NCBI GenBank assembly: GCA_903931645.1
Contig: CAIZDF010000147.1
Span: forward strand, 1-6,683
Direction: 5' to 3'
Length of the DNA stretch: 6,683 nucleotides
Source of the DNA: an uncultured Tolumonas sp.
GTDB lineage: Bacteria; Pseudomonadota; Gammaproteobacteria; Enterobacterales; Aeromonadaceae
The stretch's first letter is position 1, and the number at the start of each line of letters is the position of its first letter. The notes under the pieces are model-generated. The model was not told the DNA's origin and did no database searches. It was given only the letters and a program-made list of their open reading frames with translations. The translations under genes and the position numbers were made by a program. Shown here one piece after another: positions 1-5,824 of the stretch.

Positions 1-732
1 AAACTTTTTATTGCTGATCTGCATCTCAGTGAAGCCCGCCCTGACCTGACTAACACCTTTATTCATTTTTTAGCCACGAAAGCGACGCAGGCTGATGAGC
101 TGTATATTCTTGGCGATCTGTTTGAATTCTGGATCGGCGACGACGAGCAATCGCCATTACAACAACAAATCACCCTCGCCTTAAAAACACTTTCTGAGCA
201 GGGCTGCCGGTTATTCTATTCCCATGGCAACCGGGATTTCATGATCGGAAAACGATTTGCCCGGGAATGCGGCATGACGCTGTTACCACCGATCTACTCT
301 TGCGAAATGGCAGGACAAAGAACGTTATTATTGCATGGCGATCAGTTGTGTACCGATGATGAGGCCTATCAGCGTTTTCGGCGCATCACCAGTTGGCCTT
401 GGCTGCAGTGGGTGTTTTTACATTTACCGTTATCACGTCGGGTCAAGATTGCACAACAAATCCGGCAAGGTAGCCACAAAGGTAAACAACAAAAAAGCCG
501 CAGCATCATGGATGTTACCCCTAGTAGCGTGAATGATTGCTTTGCACAACATCAGGCGACTTTGATGATCCATGGACATACGCATCGACCCATGATCCAT
601 GAATTGTCATTGAATAATGGCCAAAAAGTCCGCCGAATTGTATTGGGCGATTGGAATACTGATCTCTGGTATCTGCAAATTGATGATCGGGATATCAATT
701 TAATATCACAGCCAATCACCACCACAGAATAA
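1..732 (+). CDS. lpxH: UDP-2,3-diacylglucosamine diphosphatase LpxH (5' end cut by window)
   Basis: LpxH is a peripheral inner-membrane, metal-dependent hydrolase of lipid A synthesis; it converts UDP-2,3-diacylglucosamine to lipid X plus UMP. The reading frame is open from base 1, and 243 codons are visible before TAA. Every metal ligand of the calcineurin-like phosphoesterase fold is present: DLH (D6, H8 in window numbering), GD (D39), GNRDF (N77), LLLHGD (H112) and HGHTH (H193, H195). These match E. coli LpxH D8, H10, D41, N79, H114, H195 and H197 with a constant offset of +2, so only about two N-terminal residues are missing. The WIGDD, GKRFARE and SIMDV segments are also LpxH-like. An internal ATG at 241 lies in the middle of the enzyme and is not the start. 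The gene faces tyrR tail to tail. It is a core chromosomal gene with no sign of transfer. Confidence 0.96.
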   Translation, partial: KLFIADLHLSEARPDLTNTFIHFLATKATQADELYILGDLFEFWIGDDEQSPLQQQITLALKTLSEQGCRLFYSHGNRDFMIGKRFARECGMTLLPPIYSCEMAGQRTLLLHGDQLCTDDEAYQRFRRITSWPWLQWVFLHLPLSRRVKIAQQIRQGSHKGKQQKSRSIMDVTPSSVNDCFAQHQATLMIHGHTHRPMIHELSLNNGQKVRRIVLGDWNTDLWYLQIDDRDINLISQPITTTE

Positions 733-736
733 CAAT

Positions 737-755
737 ACGGGCCTTAGCTGCCCGT
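737..755. terminator. Possible bidirectional terminator between lpxH and tyrR
   Basis: A perfect 6-bp GC-rich stem, ACGGGC (737-742) and GCCCGT (750-755), encloses a 7-nt loop. It sits in the 22-bp gap between the two convergent genes and touches the tyrR stop codon. The flanking T runs are short and broken on both strands, so this is a weak intrinsic terminator at best. Its position argues for a shared role. Confidence 0.4.
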
Positions 756-2311
756 TATGTTGCATCTGTTTTATTCAAACCATAATCACGCAATTTATTC
801 GCCACCGCCGTGTGTGAAAGGCCCAAACGTTGCGCTAATTGCCGACTGGAAGGATAAAGCGGATAGAGCCGCTCAAGCATAAGCCGCTCAAAGCGTTTTG
901 TAGCCTCCGGTAAAGAACCTTCAAACCACTGCTCAGCCGCTGATTCATGGGCATCCATCAACGGTAAACGCAGCATGTCCGGTGTTAATTCCTCGCCTTC
1001 CAACAAAGTTAGCGCTTGATACAGTGCATTTTTCAGCTGGCGCACATTCCCCGGCCAAGGATAACTGTTTAAGAACTCGGTCATCGAACGGGAAAAACGT
1101 GGGCGACGACGTTGTAATTCATCACTGATGCGGCTACAGAACTGTTGTGCCAACGGCATGATATCAGCTAAGCGTTGCCGTAATGTCGGCATTTCCAGCG
1201 TTAAAACATTAAGTCGGAAAAACAGATCTTCCCGAAACAGCCCTTTGCGCACTTGCTCTGCCAGCGATTTCCGAGTGGTGCAATAAAGCCGGACATCTAC
1301 TGCCACTTCGCTTTCCTGCCCAACACGATGAAAACGACCATCTTGCAGCACACGTAATAATTTACTTTGCAGCAGCGGTGACATTTCAGCGACCTCATCC
1401 AGCAGGAAAGCACCGCCACTGGCTTGCTCCAGTAAGCCCATCTTACCCGGCCAATCGGGGCCGAATGCACCGGCAGCAGAACCAAACAATTCATGCTCCG
1501 CCACATCATCGGGTAATGCCGCGCAATTCAACGTCAACAGAGGACCATTGGCCCGTAAGCTGGCCCGGTGGCAAGCCCGCACCAACATCTCTTTACCAGA
1601 GCCAGTTTCGCCCATGATCAGTAAGGGTTGATCTTGCATCGCAAAACGACGCGCCTGATGTAATAACTGCTGCATGAGCTGACTTTCAGTGCAAAAATAT
1701 TCAAAACTGCTGTCATCGTAGCTATGCAATAAGTTGAAGTGATGCCCTACCCGTCGTGCCGATTTCAGCACCACAACCGCACCCGCTAAATGATCAACGC
1801 CTTGTGAGTCAGGAATAGAGATCGGTAGAATATCTGCCAGAAACTCTTCACTGGCAAAAATCAGTTTGCAGGTTTCCGGCTGTGGATTACCTGATGCAAA
1901 CCATTGCAGAAAAGCAAAACCTTTGAGAAAACTGCCCGCCTGTACACCTTGTATATCTTTCAGTGATAACCGAAGAATATTCAGCACAGCATCATTGGCT
2001 TGTGTCAGACGCCCTTTGATATCGAGCGCAAATACCAGATCCGGTAAAGCTTTCATTAATGCCTTGATTTCGTGATGTTCACGCTCTGATGGCATATACG
2101 CGACCGTTTTTACATCGGTAACGCCCGTAATACGGCGTAAATCGGGTAACAATTTCTGCAAGTTGGCAAAATCAACATCGGGCAGATGCAGATAAATAAT
2201 TCCCGCCACGTCAATTTCGATGCCGCGCAAATCAATTTGGTTATCTTCTAACTGCGCTAGCAGCTCTCTGGTTAGCCCCAATCGATCTTCACACGTTACT
2301 TGCAGCCGCAT
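755..2311 (-). CDS. tyrR: Aromatic amino acid regulator TyrR
   Basis: TyrR is a cytoplasmic transcription factor that represses or activates aromatic amino acid synthesis and transport genes in response to tyrosine, phenylalanine and ATP. The protein has 518 residues (E. coli TyrR about 513). An N-terminal ACT domain (about 1-70) opens with a MRL-V-CEDRLGLTREL stretch diagnostic of TyrR. A PAS-like domain follows (about 78-190), then an AAA+ domain (about 205-435) with Walker A GETGSGKE (234-241), Walker B LLDE (303-306) and arginines R360 and R366 in GLFREDLFFR. A C-terminal helix-turn-helix lies at about 483-515 (SSRQLAQRLGLSHTAVANKL). The sigma54-contact loop GAFTGA of related activators reads GAFGPD (281-286), consistent with a sigma70-type regulator. 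The ATG at 2311 matches the family N-terminus; a modest AAGG lies 10 nt upstream, and an overlapping ATG four bases earlier is out of frame. It is divergent from the tRNA gene. Confidence 0.96.
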   Translation of the reverse strand: MRLQVTCEDRLGLTRELLAQLEDNQIDLRGIEIDVAGIIYLHLPDVDFANLQKLLPDLRRITGVTDVKTVAYMPSEREHHEIKALMKALPDLVFALDIKGRLTQANDAVLNILRLSLKDIQGVQAGSFLKGFAFLQWFASGNPQPETCKLIFASEEFLADILPISIPDSQGVDHLAGAVVVLKSARRVGHHFNLLHSYDDSSFEYFCTESQLMQQLLHQARRFAMQDQPLLIMGETGSGKEMLVRACHRASLRANGPLLTLNCAALPDDVAEHELFGSAAGAFGPDWPGKMGLLEQASGGAFLLDEVAEMSPLLQSKLLRVLQDGRFHRVGQESEVAVDVRLYCTTRKSLAEQVRKGLFREDLFFRLNVLTLEMPTLRQRLADIMPLAQQFCSRISDELQRRRPRFSRSMTEFLNSYPWPGNVRQLKNALYQALTLLEGEELTPDMLRLPLMDAHESAAEQWFEGSLPEATKRFERLMLERLYPLYPSSRQLAQRLGLSHTAVANKLRDYGLNKTDAT

Positions 2312-2344
2312 TCATTGTTTACCTTTTTACCGATCTGAACAGTG

Positions 2345-2373
2345 ATTATACGGATGAGCAGGAAAACCGCCTA
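2345..2373 (-). promoter_or_regulatory. Candidate tyrR promoter
   Basis: On the minus strand a perfect TATAAT -10 box (2350-2345) lies 33 bp upstream of the tyrR ATG. Seventeen bases further upstream is TAGGCG (2373-2368), a poor -35 match. The -10 and its position are good, but the -35 is weak, so the promoter may depend on an activator or be low level. I found no clear TGTAAA-N6-TTTACA TyrR box here. Confidence 0.45.
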
Positions 2374-2400
2374 GTGCGATGATTTTTTCACAAAAAAGCA

Positions 2401-2429
2401 TTGACCATATATGCCCTTTGACCTAGAGT
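2401..2429 (+). promoter_or_regulatory. tRNA-Ser promoter with stringent-type discriminator
   Basis: TTGACC (2401-2406), a 17-bp spacer and TAGAGT (2424-2429) form a sigma70 promoter. It is followed at once by AGCGCCCC (2430-2437), the GC-rich discriminator typical of stable-RNA promoters under stringent (ppGpp) control. Transcription would start about 45 nt before the mature tRNA, leaving a 5' leader for RNase P to remove. Confidence 0.75.
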
Positions 2430-2481
2430 AGCGCCCCGTCGAAAGGGTAATACGCAGTGCGTTTCCCGTAGACGAAAATAT

Positions 2482-2569
2482 GGTGAGGTTTCCGAGTGGC
2501 TGAAGGAGCACGCCTGGAAAGTGTGTATACGGCAACGTATCGAGGGTTCGAATCCCTCCCTCACCGCCA
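2482..2569 (+). tRNA. tRNA-Ser (anticodon GGA), CCA encoded
   Basis: This is an 88-nt class II tRNA. The acceptor arm GGTGAGG (2482-2488) pairs with CCTCACC (2559-2565), followed by discriminator G (2566) and an encoded CCA (2567-2569). The anticodon stem CACGC/GTGTG (2509-2513, 2521-2525) holds the loop CTGGAAA with anticodon GGA at 2516-2518, which reads UCC and UCU serine codons. A long variable arm (TATACGGCAACGTAT) and the T loop GGTTCGAATCC are intact. The sequence matches the E. coli GGA serine tRNA closely as I recall it. The integrase gene just downstream marks this tRNA as the target of the island; the gene itself remains complete. Confidence 0.97.
2543..2569 (+). other. Probable attachment site (island end in the tRNA 3' part)
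   Basis: Tyrosine recombinases commonly cross over in the T arm and 3' end of a tRNA gene, so the 3' segment is duplicated at the far end of the element. Here the T arm to CCA is immediately followed by AT-rich sequence and an outward-reading integrase gene, the usual arrangement at one island end. The exact core cannot be fixed because the other junction lies outside the window; no second copy of this segment is visible within it. Confidence 0.5.
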
Positions 2570-2609
2570 TCTTTTCTTACTGATTTGTAAGCAAATTCTT
2601 GAAACAAAA

Positions 2610-2632
2610 TATAGATAATCACTTAAGTGGGT
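2610..2632 (+). promoter_or_regulatory. Int1 promoter region and operator-like site
   Basis: GATAAT (2614-2619; or TATAGA at 2610-2615) is a plausible -10 for the first integrase, but no good -35 lies at standard spacing; TTGTAA at 2585 gives 19 bp to TATAGA. The -10 overlaps the motif ATAATCACTTAA (2615-2626), and next to it is a perfect 10-bp palindrome CACTTAAGTG (2620-2629). A protein bound here would cover the transcription start. The same motif recurs at 5485 and, inverted, at 5574-5585. Confidence 0.4.
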
Positions 2633-2650
2633 CAATTAGGTGAGTCAATC

Positions 2651-3997
2651 ATGTTTCTGATCAAGAATCCACACGGTGTTTATTACACCCGCATGCCTCT
2701 CCCGAAGTTACTTCGGGATCAAGATCTTCAGTTCTGTATTCGTGCTTCACTCCAAACCAAAGAACGCAAAGTCGCTATCAGTCGTAATTTGGCCATGGCC
2801 GCCCATTTGCGTGAACTGATCGCACAGATCGATACTCGTACTAATACCTCTCCCCGTAGTTTCCAAAAATGGATCCGCAACGAAATTGCGGTATTTCGCC
2901 AACAAGGCTTCTGTTTCTCCCCGTCCCATCAATCTGTTAGCACACCGCAAGACTTTCCAGCACCCAGTGAGTTGCCACCCAGCGGCATGCCGCTTAAACA
3001 AGCGTTAGACGCATTCCTGACCGCCAAAGCATGTGAAGGTATTCAAAACAAGTCCATTCAACAGCTGCGCTTGCGTGTGGGCGATTTAATTACCTGGATG
3101 AACGATAAAAAACTGACACAGGTGGACCAAATCACCCCGGTGCTCACGCAGGAGTACCGTAATCAGCTGTTACAGCAACCCAAAAGTCATAAAACCAAAA
3201 CCAACTACCTGAACTCAGCAAAACAGTTTTTTGGCTGGTGCCTGACGTTGGGTTATTGCAGTACGAATCCACTAGCCGGTATCACCGCCGGGAAAAAAGC
3301 CGCCAAGAACCGCGCCGATACCGAACGTACCCGTTGGAGCAAAGCGCAAGTGTTGCAGTTATTTACTTGTCTGCGTGTCAAACAGCAGCACAAGTACAAA
3401 AAACTCAAACCACAGGACTTCTGGGTGCCGTTGTTATGTTTGTATGGCGGGTTACGTCCGTCCGAGGCGTGCCAGCTCAAAAGCCAGAATATCCAGAGTA
3501 TTGATGGGATCTGGTGCATGAAAATCGAAGCCGGTGAAGCTGATGGAACGCTGAAGACCGAAAATGCCTATCGCACGGTACCGCTGCACAGTGCACTGTT
3601 ACAACATGGCTTTCTGGACTACGTCACGGCGCGTAAAACGCATAAGTACCTATTTGATGATAAACCGTTTGGTCCCGATTCGGATTGGTCGCACAACCTG
3701 CTCATCCGGTATGCGCGGCACCTGACGCACGCCGGTATTGTCGGTAAAGGTCGCCCAACGGTGTACGGACTACGGCACACCTTTATCGATGAATTACAGC
3801 AAGCGGATGTGGCAGAGCATATCGTGGCGGAATTGGTGGGACATTCCAAACAGGGCATTACCTTTGGCCGTTATGGCAAACGCGTGAATTTGAGCCTGTT
3901 GCGAGAAAAAATTGAGCTATTCCCCGCGGATTTCGTTCAATTGCCTGAATTATATAAAAAAGTAAATAATGGACAAGAAAATTGTTTATTGATTTAG
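2651..3997 (+). CDS. Tyrosine recombinase Int1 (tRNA-Ser island integrase)
   Basis: Predicted site-specific integrase/excisionase of the island; it would join DNA ends through a 3'-phosphotyrosine intermediate. I start it at ATG 2651 (448 residues), which has AGGTGAG (2638-2644) six bases upstream. The in-frame GTG at 2627 adds eight residues but sits in the putative promoter/operator. The N-terminus (FLIKNPHGVYYTRMPLPKLL, residues 2-21) resembles the small N-terminal domain of proteobacterial integrases often listed as DUF6538. A SAM-like core-binding domain follows (about 114-210), then the catalytic domain (about 226-425). Visible active-site residues are R269 (GGLRPSEA), beta-hairpin K302 (LKTENAYRTVPL), R375 in YGLRHTF, H398 (GHS) and nucleophile Y408 (FGRYGKR). 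The first box II His is Tyr (Y372). The gene lies 81 bp after the tRNA and reads away from it. Base composition is close to the host genes, and the frame is intact. Confidence 0.93.
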   Translation: MFLIKNPHGVYYTRMPLPKLLRDQDLQFCIRASLQTKERKVAISRNLAMAAHLRELIAQIDTRTNTSPRSFQKWIRNEIAVFRQQGFCFSPSHQSVSTPQDFPAPSELPPSGMPLKQALDAFLTAKACEGIQNKSIQQLRLRVGDLITWMNDKKLTQVDQITPVLTQEYRNQLLQQPKSHKTKTNYLNSAKQFFGWCLTLGYCSTNPLAGITAGKKAAKNRADTERTRWSKAQVLQLFTCLRVKQQHKYKKLKPQDFWVPLLCLYGGLRPSEACQLKSQNIQSIDGIWCMKIEAGEADGTLKTENAYRTVPLHSALLQHGFLDYVTARKTHKYLFDDKPFGPDSDWSHNLLIRYARHLTHAGIVGKGRPTVYGLRHTFIDELQQADVAEHIVAELVGHSKQGITFGRYGKRVNLSLLREKIELFPADFVQLPELYKKVNNGQENCLLI

Positions 3998-4081
3998 ATC
4001 AAACATGGTTCAAATAATTTAAACTAATTAATATAAAGATGCTGTTATAAGTTATTGATTTCATTAGATACGATAAAAAAA

Positions 4082-4098
4082 ATGACAAAATATGTCAT
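4082..4098. repeat. Inverted repeat ATGACA-N5-TGTCAT upstream of Int2
   Basis: A perfect 6-bp inverted repeat with a 5-bp centre (17 bp overall) lies 30 bp before the Int2 -35 box. Size and symmetry suit a dimeric regulator or a recombination directionality factor. It has no T run and is unlikely to be a terminator. The function is inferred from position only. Confidence 0.4.
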
Positions 4099-4128
4099 AT
4101 ATTTCAATGCGTTATTGTTTTTTCACAA

Positions 4129-4158
4129 TAGACAACACAAATATTCTTTGCGTATAGT
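4129..4158 (+). promoter_or_regulatory. Int2 promoter
   Basis: TAGACA (4129-4134), an 18-bp spacer and TATAGT (4153-4158) give a fair sigma70 promoter 26 bp before the Int2 ATG. It indicates that Int2 is expressed separately from Int1, with a very short leader. Confidence 0.6.
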
Positions 4159-4160
4159 CA

Positions 4161-4177
4161 CCTCAATTAAATTGAGG
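4161..4177. promoter_or_regulatory. 17-bp palindrome over Int2 transcription start and ribosome site
   Basis: CCTCAATT (4161-4168) and AATTGAGG (4170-4177) are perfect complements around one central base. The palindrome starts two bases after the -10 box, and its right arm contains the Shine-Dalgarno sequence (GAGGAAGAG, 4174-4182). It could be an operator for repression of Int2. If transcribed in full, the hairpin would also hide the ribosome binding site. Confidence 0.55.
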
Positions 4178-4184
4178 AAGAGTT

Positions 4185-5411
4185 ATGACGAATGAAAAAT
4201 ATCAACCAACAACCCTAGCGGAGGCGATTGATTTTAAAATAACGTTGATGGCGAGCAGTAATAACCAGCGCATCACCATCAGAATAGACAGTGGAAAATT
4301 ACGCGACATGAAGCAATTTCACTTTCGCCGTCATGGCCGGGATCTACGTCCCCGTGCATTTGGTGAGATTAAATTTGCCGAATTAACACAGTCGAATATC
4401 GACTTATTTATTGCGGATTTGACCACCATACGGGGTTACAAAAATCGCACAGTTAATCAGTATCTGGGCTTTTTACGTGACATCATGCAACGCGCGTACA
4501 ATGACGGTGTCATTGCACATGATTTTATGGCCAACAAGCACAATTTACCCTGTGATGATGAATCCATAGCCGATCCGTTTACCGTGAATGAGATCCAACG
4601 CTTGCTGTCGAAAATGAAAAAGGAACAGTATCCAGTAGAAACTGCCTTGATCCAGTTGAATATTTGCACTGGACTGCGGATAAGTGAGCTGTTTGCGATA
4701 TCGCGGGAACACATCAATTTGATTGAAAAGACGCTGACGGTGCAGTACGCCGTCGTTGAAAAAGCCTATAAGATCCCCAAAACCAAATGTTCCAAACGCA
4801 CAATCCCTCTCAATCAACAAGCGATCGAGGCGATCCAGGTGTTAATGGCCCACACAGAGAAACGTTCCGCAACATCATTGCTGATCGACACCAAAGACCG
4901 AAGCAAACCACGCAAAGTAGAACTGCATCTATTGGCATTGAACTCACGGACAAAACAGTTTTACGTGGATGATCAGGACTTTCGTGACCGCTTTTTTAAA
5001 CAACACTGCCTGGATTGCGGCGTACGTTATCGCCCACCCAGTCAGTTACGACACACCTATGCCAGCCAGATGATCTCCGCAGGCATGCCGATCGCGGTGA
5101 TCGCCCGAAATATGGGGCATGTAGATGTTGACATGGTGACCAAACGCTATGCCAAAATTATCGATCAGAATATTTCGCCAGCTCATGTGAAACGTTGCGA
5201 AGACATCTTCTTTGAGATGACTCAACCCGAGGGTTATGTCACGCCGCAACCATCTCATAGACACAATGAGTGGGATGAGGAAGAGCAAGCACTGGTAAGA
5301 CAATACCGACAAATGAACGTGCAAGCGCAAATGGCTGGGATGAGGGTGACACTGGCCTTTACGCAACATCCACCTATCCATTTCTCAAGCCGGCATGAGA
5401 TTGATAGATAA
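4185..5411 (+). CDS. Second tyrosine recombinase Int2
   Basis: A complete 408-residue phage-type integrase that shares only the catalytic fold with Int1; their N-termini and active-site contexts differ. ATG 4185 has a strong Shine-Dalgarno sequence (GAGGAAGAG) and fits the promoter. A short N-terminal basic segment (about 28-58) precedes a core-binding domain (about 60-125, TIRGYKNRTVNQYLGFLRDI). The catalytic domain (about 130-328) shows R165 (CTGLRISEL), K199 in IPKTKCSKRTIPL, R289 and H290 (QLRHTYAS), H312 (GHVD) and nucleophile Y322 (KRYAK). Box II begins with Ser286 where His is usual. Beyond the nucleophile the protein continues for 86 residues, with an acidic, Glu/Gln-rich part (about 361-385) that I do not recognise. 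It may assist or replace Int1, or be left from another element inserted here. Family call firm; biological role unknown. Confidence 0.92.
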   Translation: MTNEKYQPTTLAEAIDFKITLMASSNNQRITIRIDSGKLRDMKQFHFRRHGRDLRPRAFGEIKFAELTQSNIDLFIADLTTIRGYKNRTVNQYLGFLRDIMQRAYNDGVIAHDFMANKHNLPCDDESIADPFTVNEIQRLLSKMKKEQYPVETALIQLNICTGLRISELFAISREHINLIEKTLTVQYAVVEKAYKIPKTKCSKRTIPLNQQAIEAIQVLMAHTEKRSATSLLIDTKDRSKPRKVELHLLALNSRTKQFYVDDQDFRDRFFKQHCLDCGVRYRPPSQLRHTYASQMISAGMPIAVIARNMGHVDVDMVTKRYAKIIDQNISPAHVKRCEDIFFEMTQPEGYVTPQPSHRHNEWDEEEQALVRQYRQMNVQAQMAGMRVTLAFTQHPPIHFSSRHEIDR

Positions 5412-5484
5412 AACTAACACAAACACCAAAATCTGAAAAAAATTTGGTTCATCATCGCAACAGCATGAATATCCAAAAAAGCCA

Positions 5485-5502
5485 ATAATCGCTTAAGTCG
5501 TT
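5485..5502 (+). repeat. Copy 2 of the ATAATCRCTTAA site
   Basis: ATAATCGCTTAAGTCGTT matches the Int1 promoter site (2615-2632) at 15 of 18 positions, including the CTTAAG core and in the same orientation. It lies 74 bp after the Int2 stop. It may be a regulator operator or a recombinase accessory site. Confidence 0.45.
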
Positions 5503-5573
5503 GTGACTATAAATATGAGAGACATTTAAGCAATAGATATTATTCAAGCTTAAAATATTCATGATTAATTTTA

Positions 5574-5585
5574 TTAAGTGATTAT
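5574..5585 (-). repeat. Copy 3 of the ATAATCRCTTAA site, inverted
   Basis: Read on the minus strand this is ATAATCACTTAA, identical over 12 bases to the Int1 promoter copy and inverted relative to copy 2. It lacks the CTTAAG palindrome, so the conserved unit is the asymmetric 12-mer. Confidence 0.45.
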
Positions 5586-5622
5586 TAAAAAGACAAAGTA
5601 TAACCAATAATTCGCAGACTGT

Positions 5623-5681
5623 GAAAGCAAAGTAAATTCAGCAAAAACAAGCTTGCAAACTAAGAGTGCAAAATAAATTCA
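5623..5681 (+). repeat. Imperfect 18-bp direct repeat, 41-bp period
   Basis: GAAAGCAAAGTAAATTCA (5623-5640) and GAGTGCAAAATAAATTCA (5664-5681) agree at 15 of 18 positions. The 41-bp period is close to four DNA helical turns, so proteins bound to both would face the same side. Candidate ligands are the MobC-like protein, IHF or a directionality factor. Low-complexity AT content raises the chance of coincidence. Confidence 0.4.
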
Positions 5682-5751
5682 ACCAACAAAATTGATACAT
5701 ATAAAATAAGAGTCACTGTAAATATATTTATATTGTTTATTTGGCTAGCAA

Positions 5752-5787
5752 GCAGGTTTCAGTAGTTACTTATCGTAACTACTGAAA
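5752..5787 (-). other. Putative oriT core: 13-bp perfect inverted repeat with adjacent nic-like sequence
   Basis: TTTCAGTAGTTAC (5757-5769) and GTAACTACTGAAA (5775-5787) form a perfect inverted repeat with a 5-nt loop. There is no following T run, so it is not a typical terminator. On the minus strand the repeat is followed directly by CCTG-C (5756-5752), resembling the CCTG/Y end of MOBP-family nic sites (consensus about YATCCTG/Y). An inverted repeat 5' of nic is the usual MOBP order, and cutting this strand would move the integrase side first and the mob genes last. The oriT role is supported by the adjacent relaxase operon; the exact nick position is inference. Confidence 0.5.
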
Positions 5788-5794
5788 ATAACAG

Positions 5795-5824
5795 TTGATA
5801 TCTCCTTCCGGAGATAGGTAGAAT
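5795..5824 (+). promoter_or_regulatory. Mob operon promoter
   Basis: TTGATA (5795-5800), an 18-bp spacer and TAGAAT (5819-5824) make a good sigma70 promoter 46 bp before the accessory gene. Almost its whole spacer is the palindrome at 5799-5816, and the oriT-like repeat ends eight bases before it, so relaxosome binding would probably affect transcription. Confidence 0.6.
5799..5816. repeat. Palindrome inside the mob promoter
   Basis: TATCTCC (5799-5805) and GGAGATA (5810-5816) pair around TTCC. The site lies between the -35 and -10 boxes, overlapping the last two bases of the -35. The likeliest role is an operator for the adjacent ribbon-helix-helix-like protein; it may also be part of oriT. 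Confidence 0.55.

Larger units (their letters stand above)
3998..4184. other. AT-rich gap between the two recombinase genes
   Basis: No coding potential is apparent in this 187-bp AT-rich gap, and I see no convincing intrinsic terminator after Int1. It contains an inverted repeat at 4082-4098, the Int2 promoter and the Int2 start-proximal palindrome. TTATTGATTT occurs twice (3986-3995, 4052-4061), which could be chance in such AT-rich sequence. Confidence 0.6.

Noticed and set aside
2312..2345. TYR box for autoregulation in the tyrR leader
   Set aside because: The TGTTTAC/TTTTTACC stretch does not fit TGTAAA-N6-TTTACA well enough.
2382..2397. TTTTTT-CAC-AAAAAA hairpin upstream of the tRNA promoter
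   Set aside because: Pure A/T stem in AT-rich DNA between divergent promoters; no gene ends there, so no reason for a terminator.
2371..2622. Minus-strand 60- and 83-codon reading frames across the tRNA
   Set aside because: They read antisense through the tRNA gene, its promoter and the att region; these are common spurious frames over tRNA genes.
3986..4118. TTATTGATTT repeats (3986, 4052) and TTATTG at 4112 as integrase arm sites
   Set aside because: Short, AT-rich, and one copy lies in the int1 coding end; not distinguishable from chance.
5425..5448. ACCAAA/TTTGGT inverted repeat after Int2 as a terminator
   Set aside because: Only 6 bp of AT-rich stem with a 12-nt loop and no T run after it; too weak to call.
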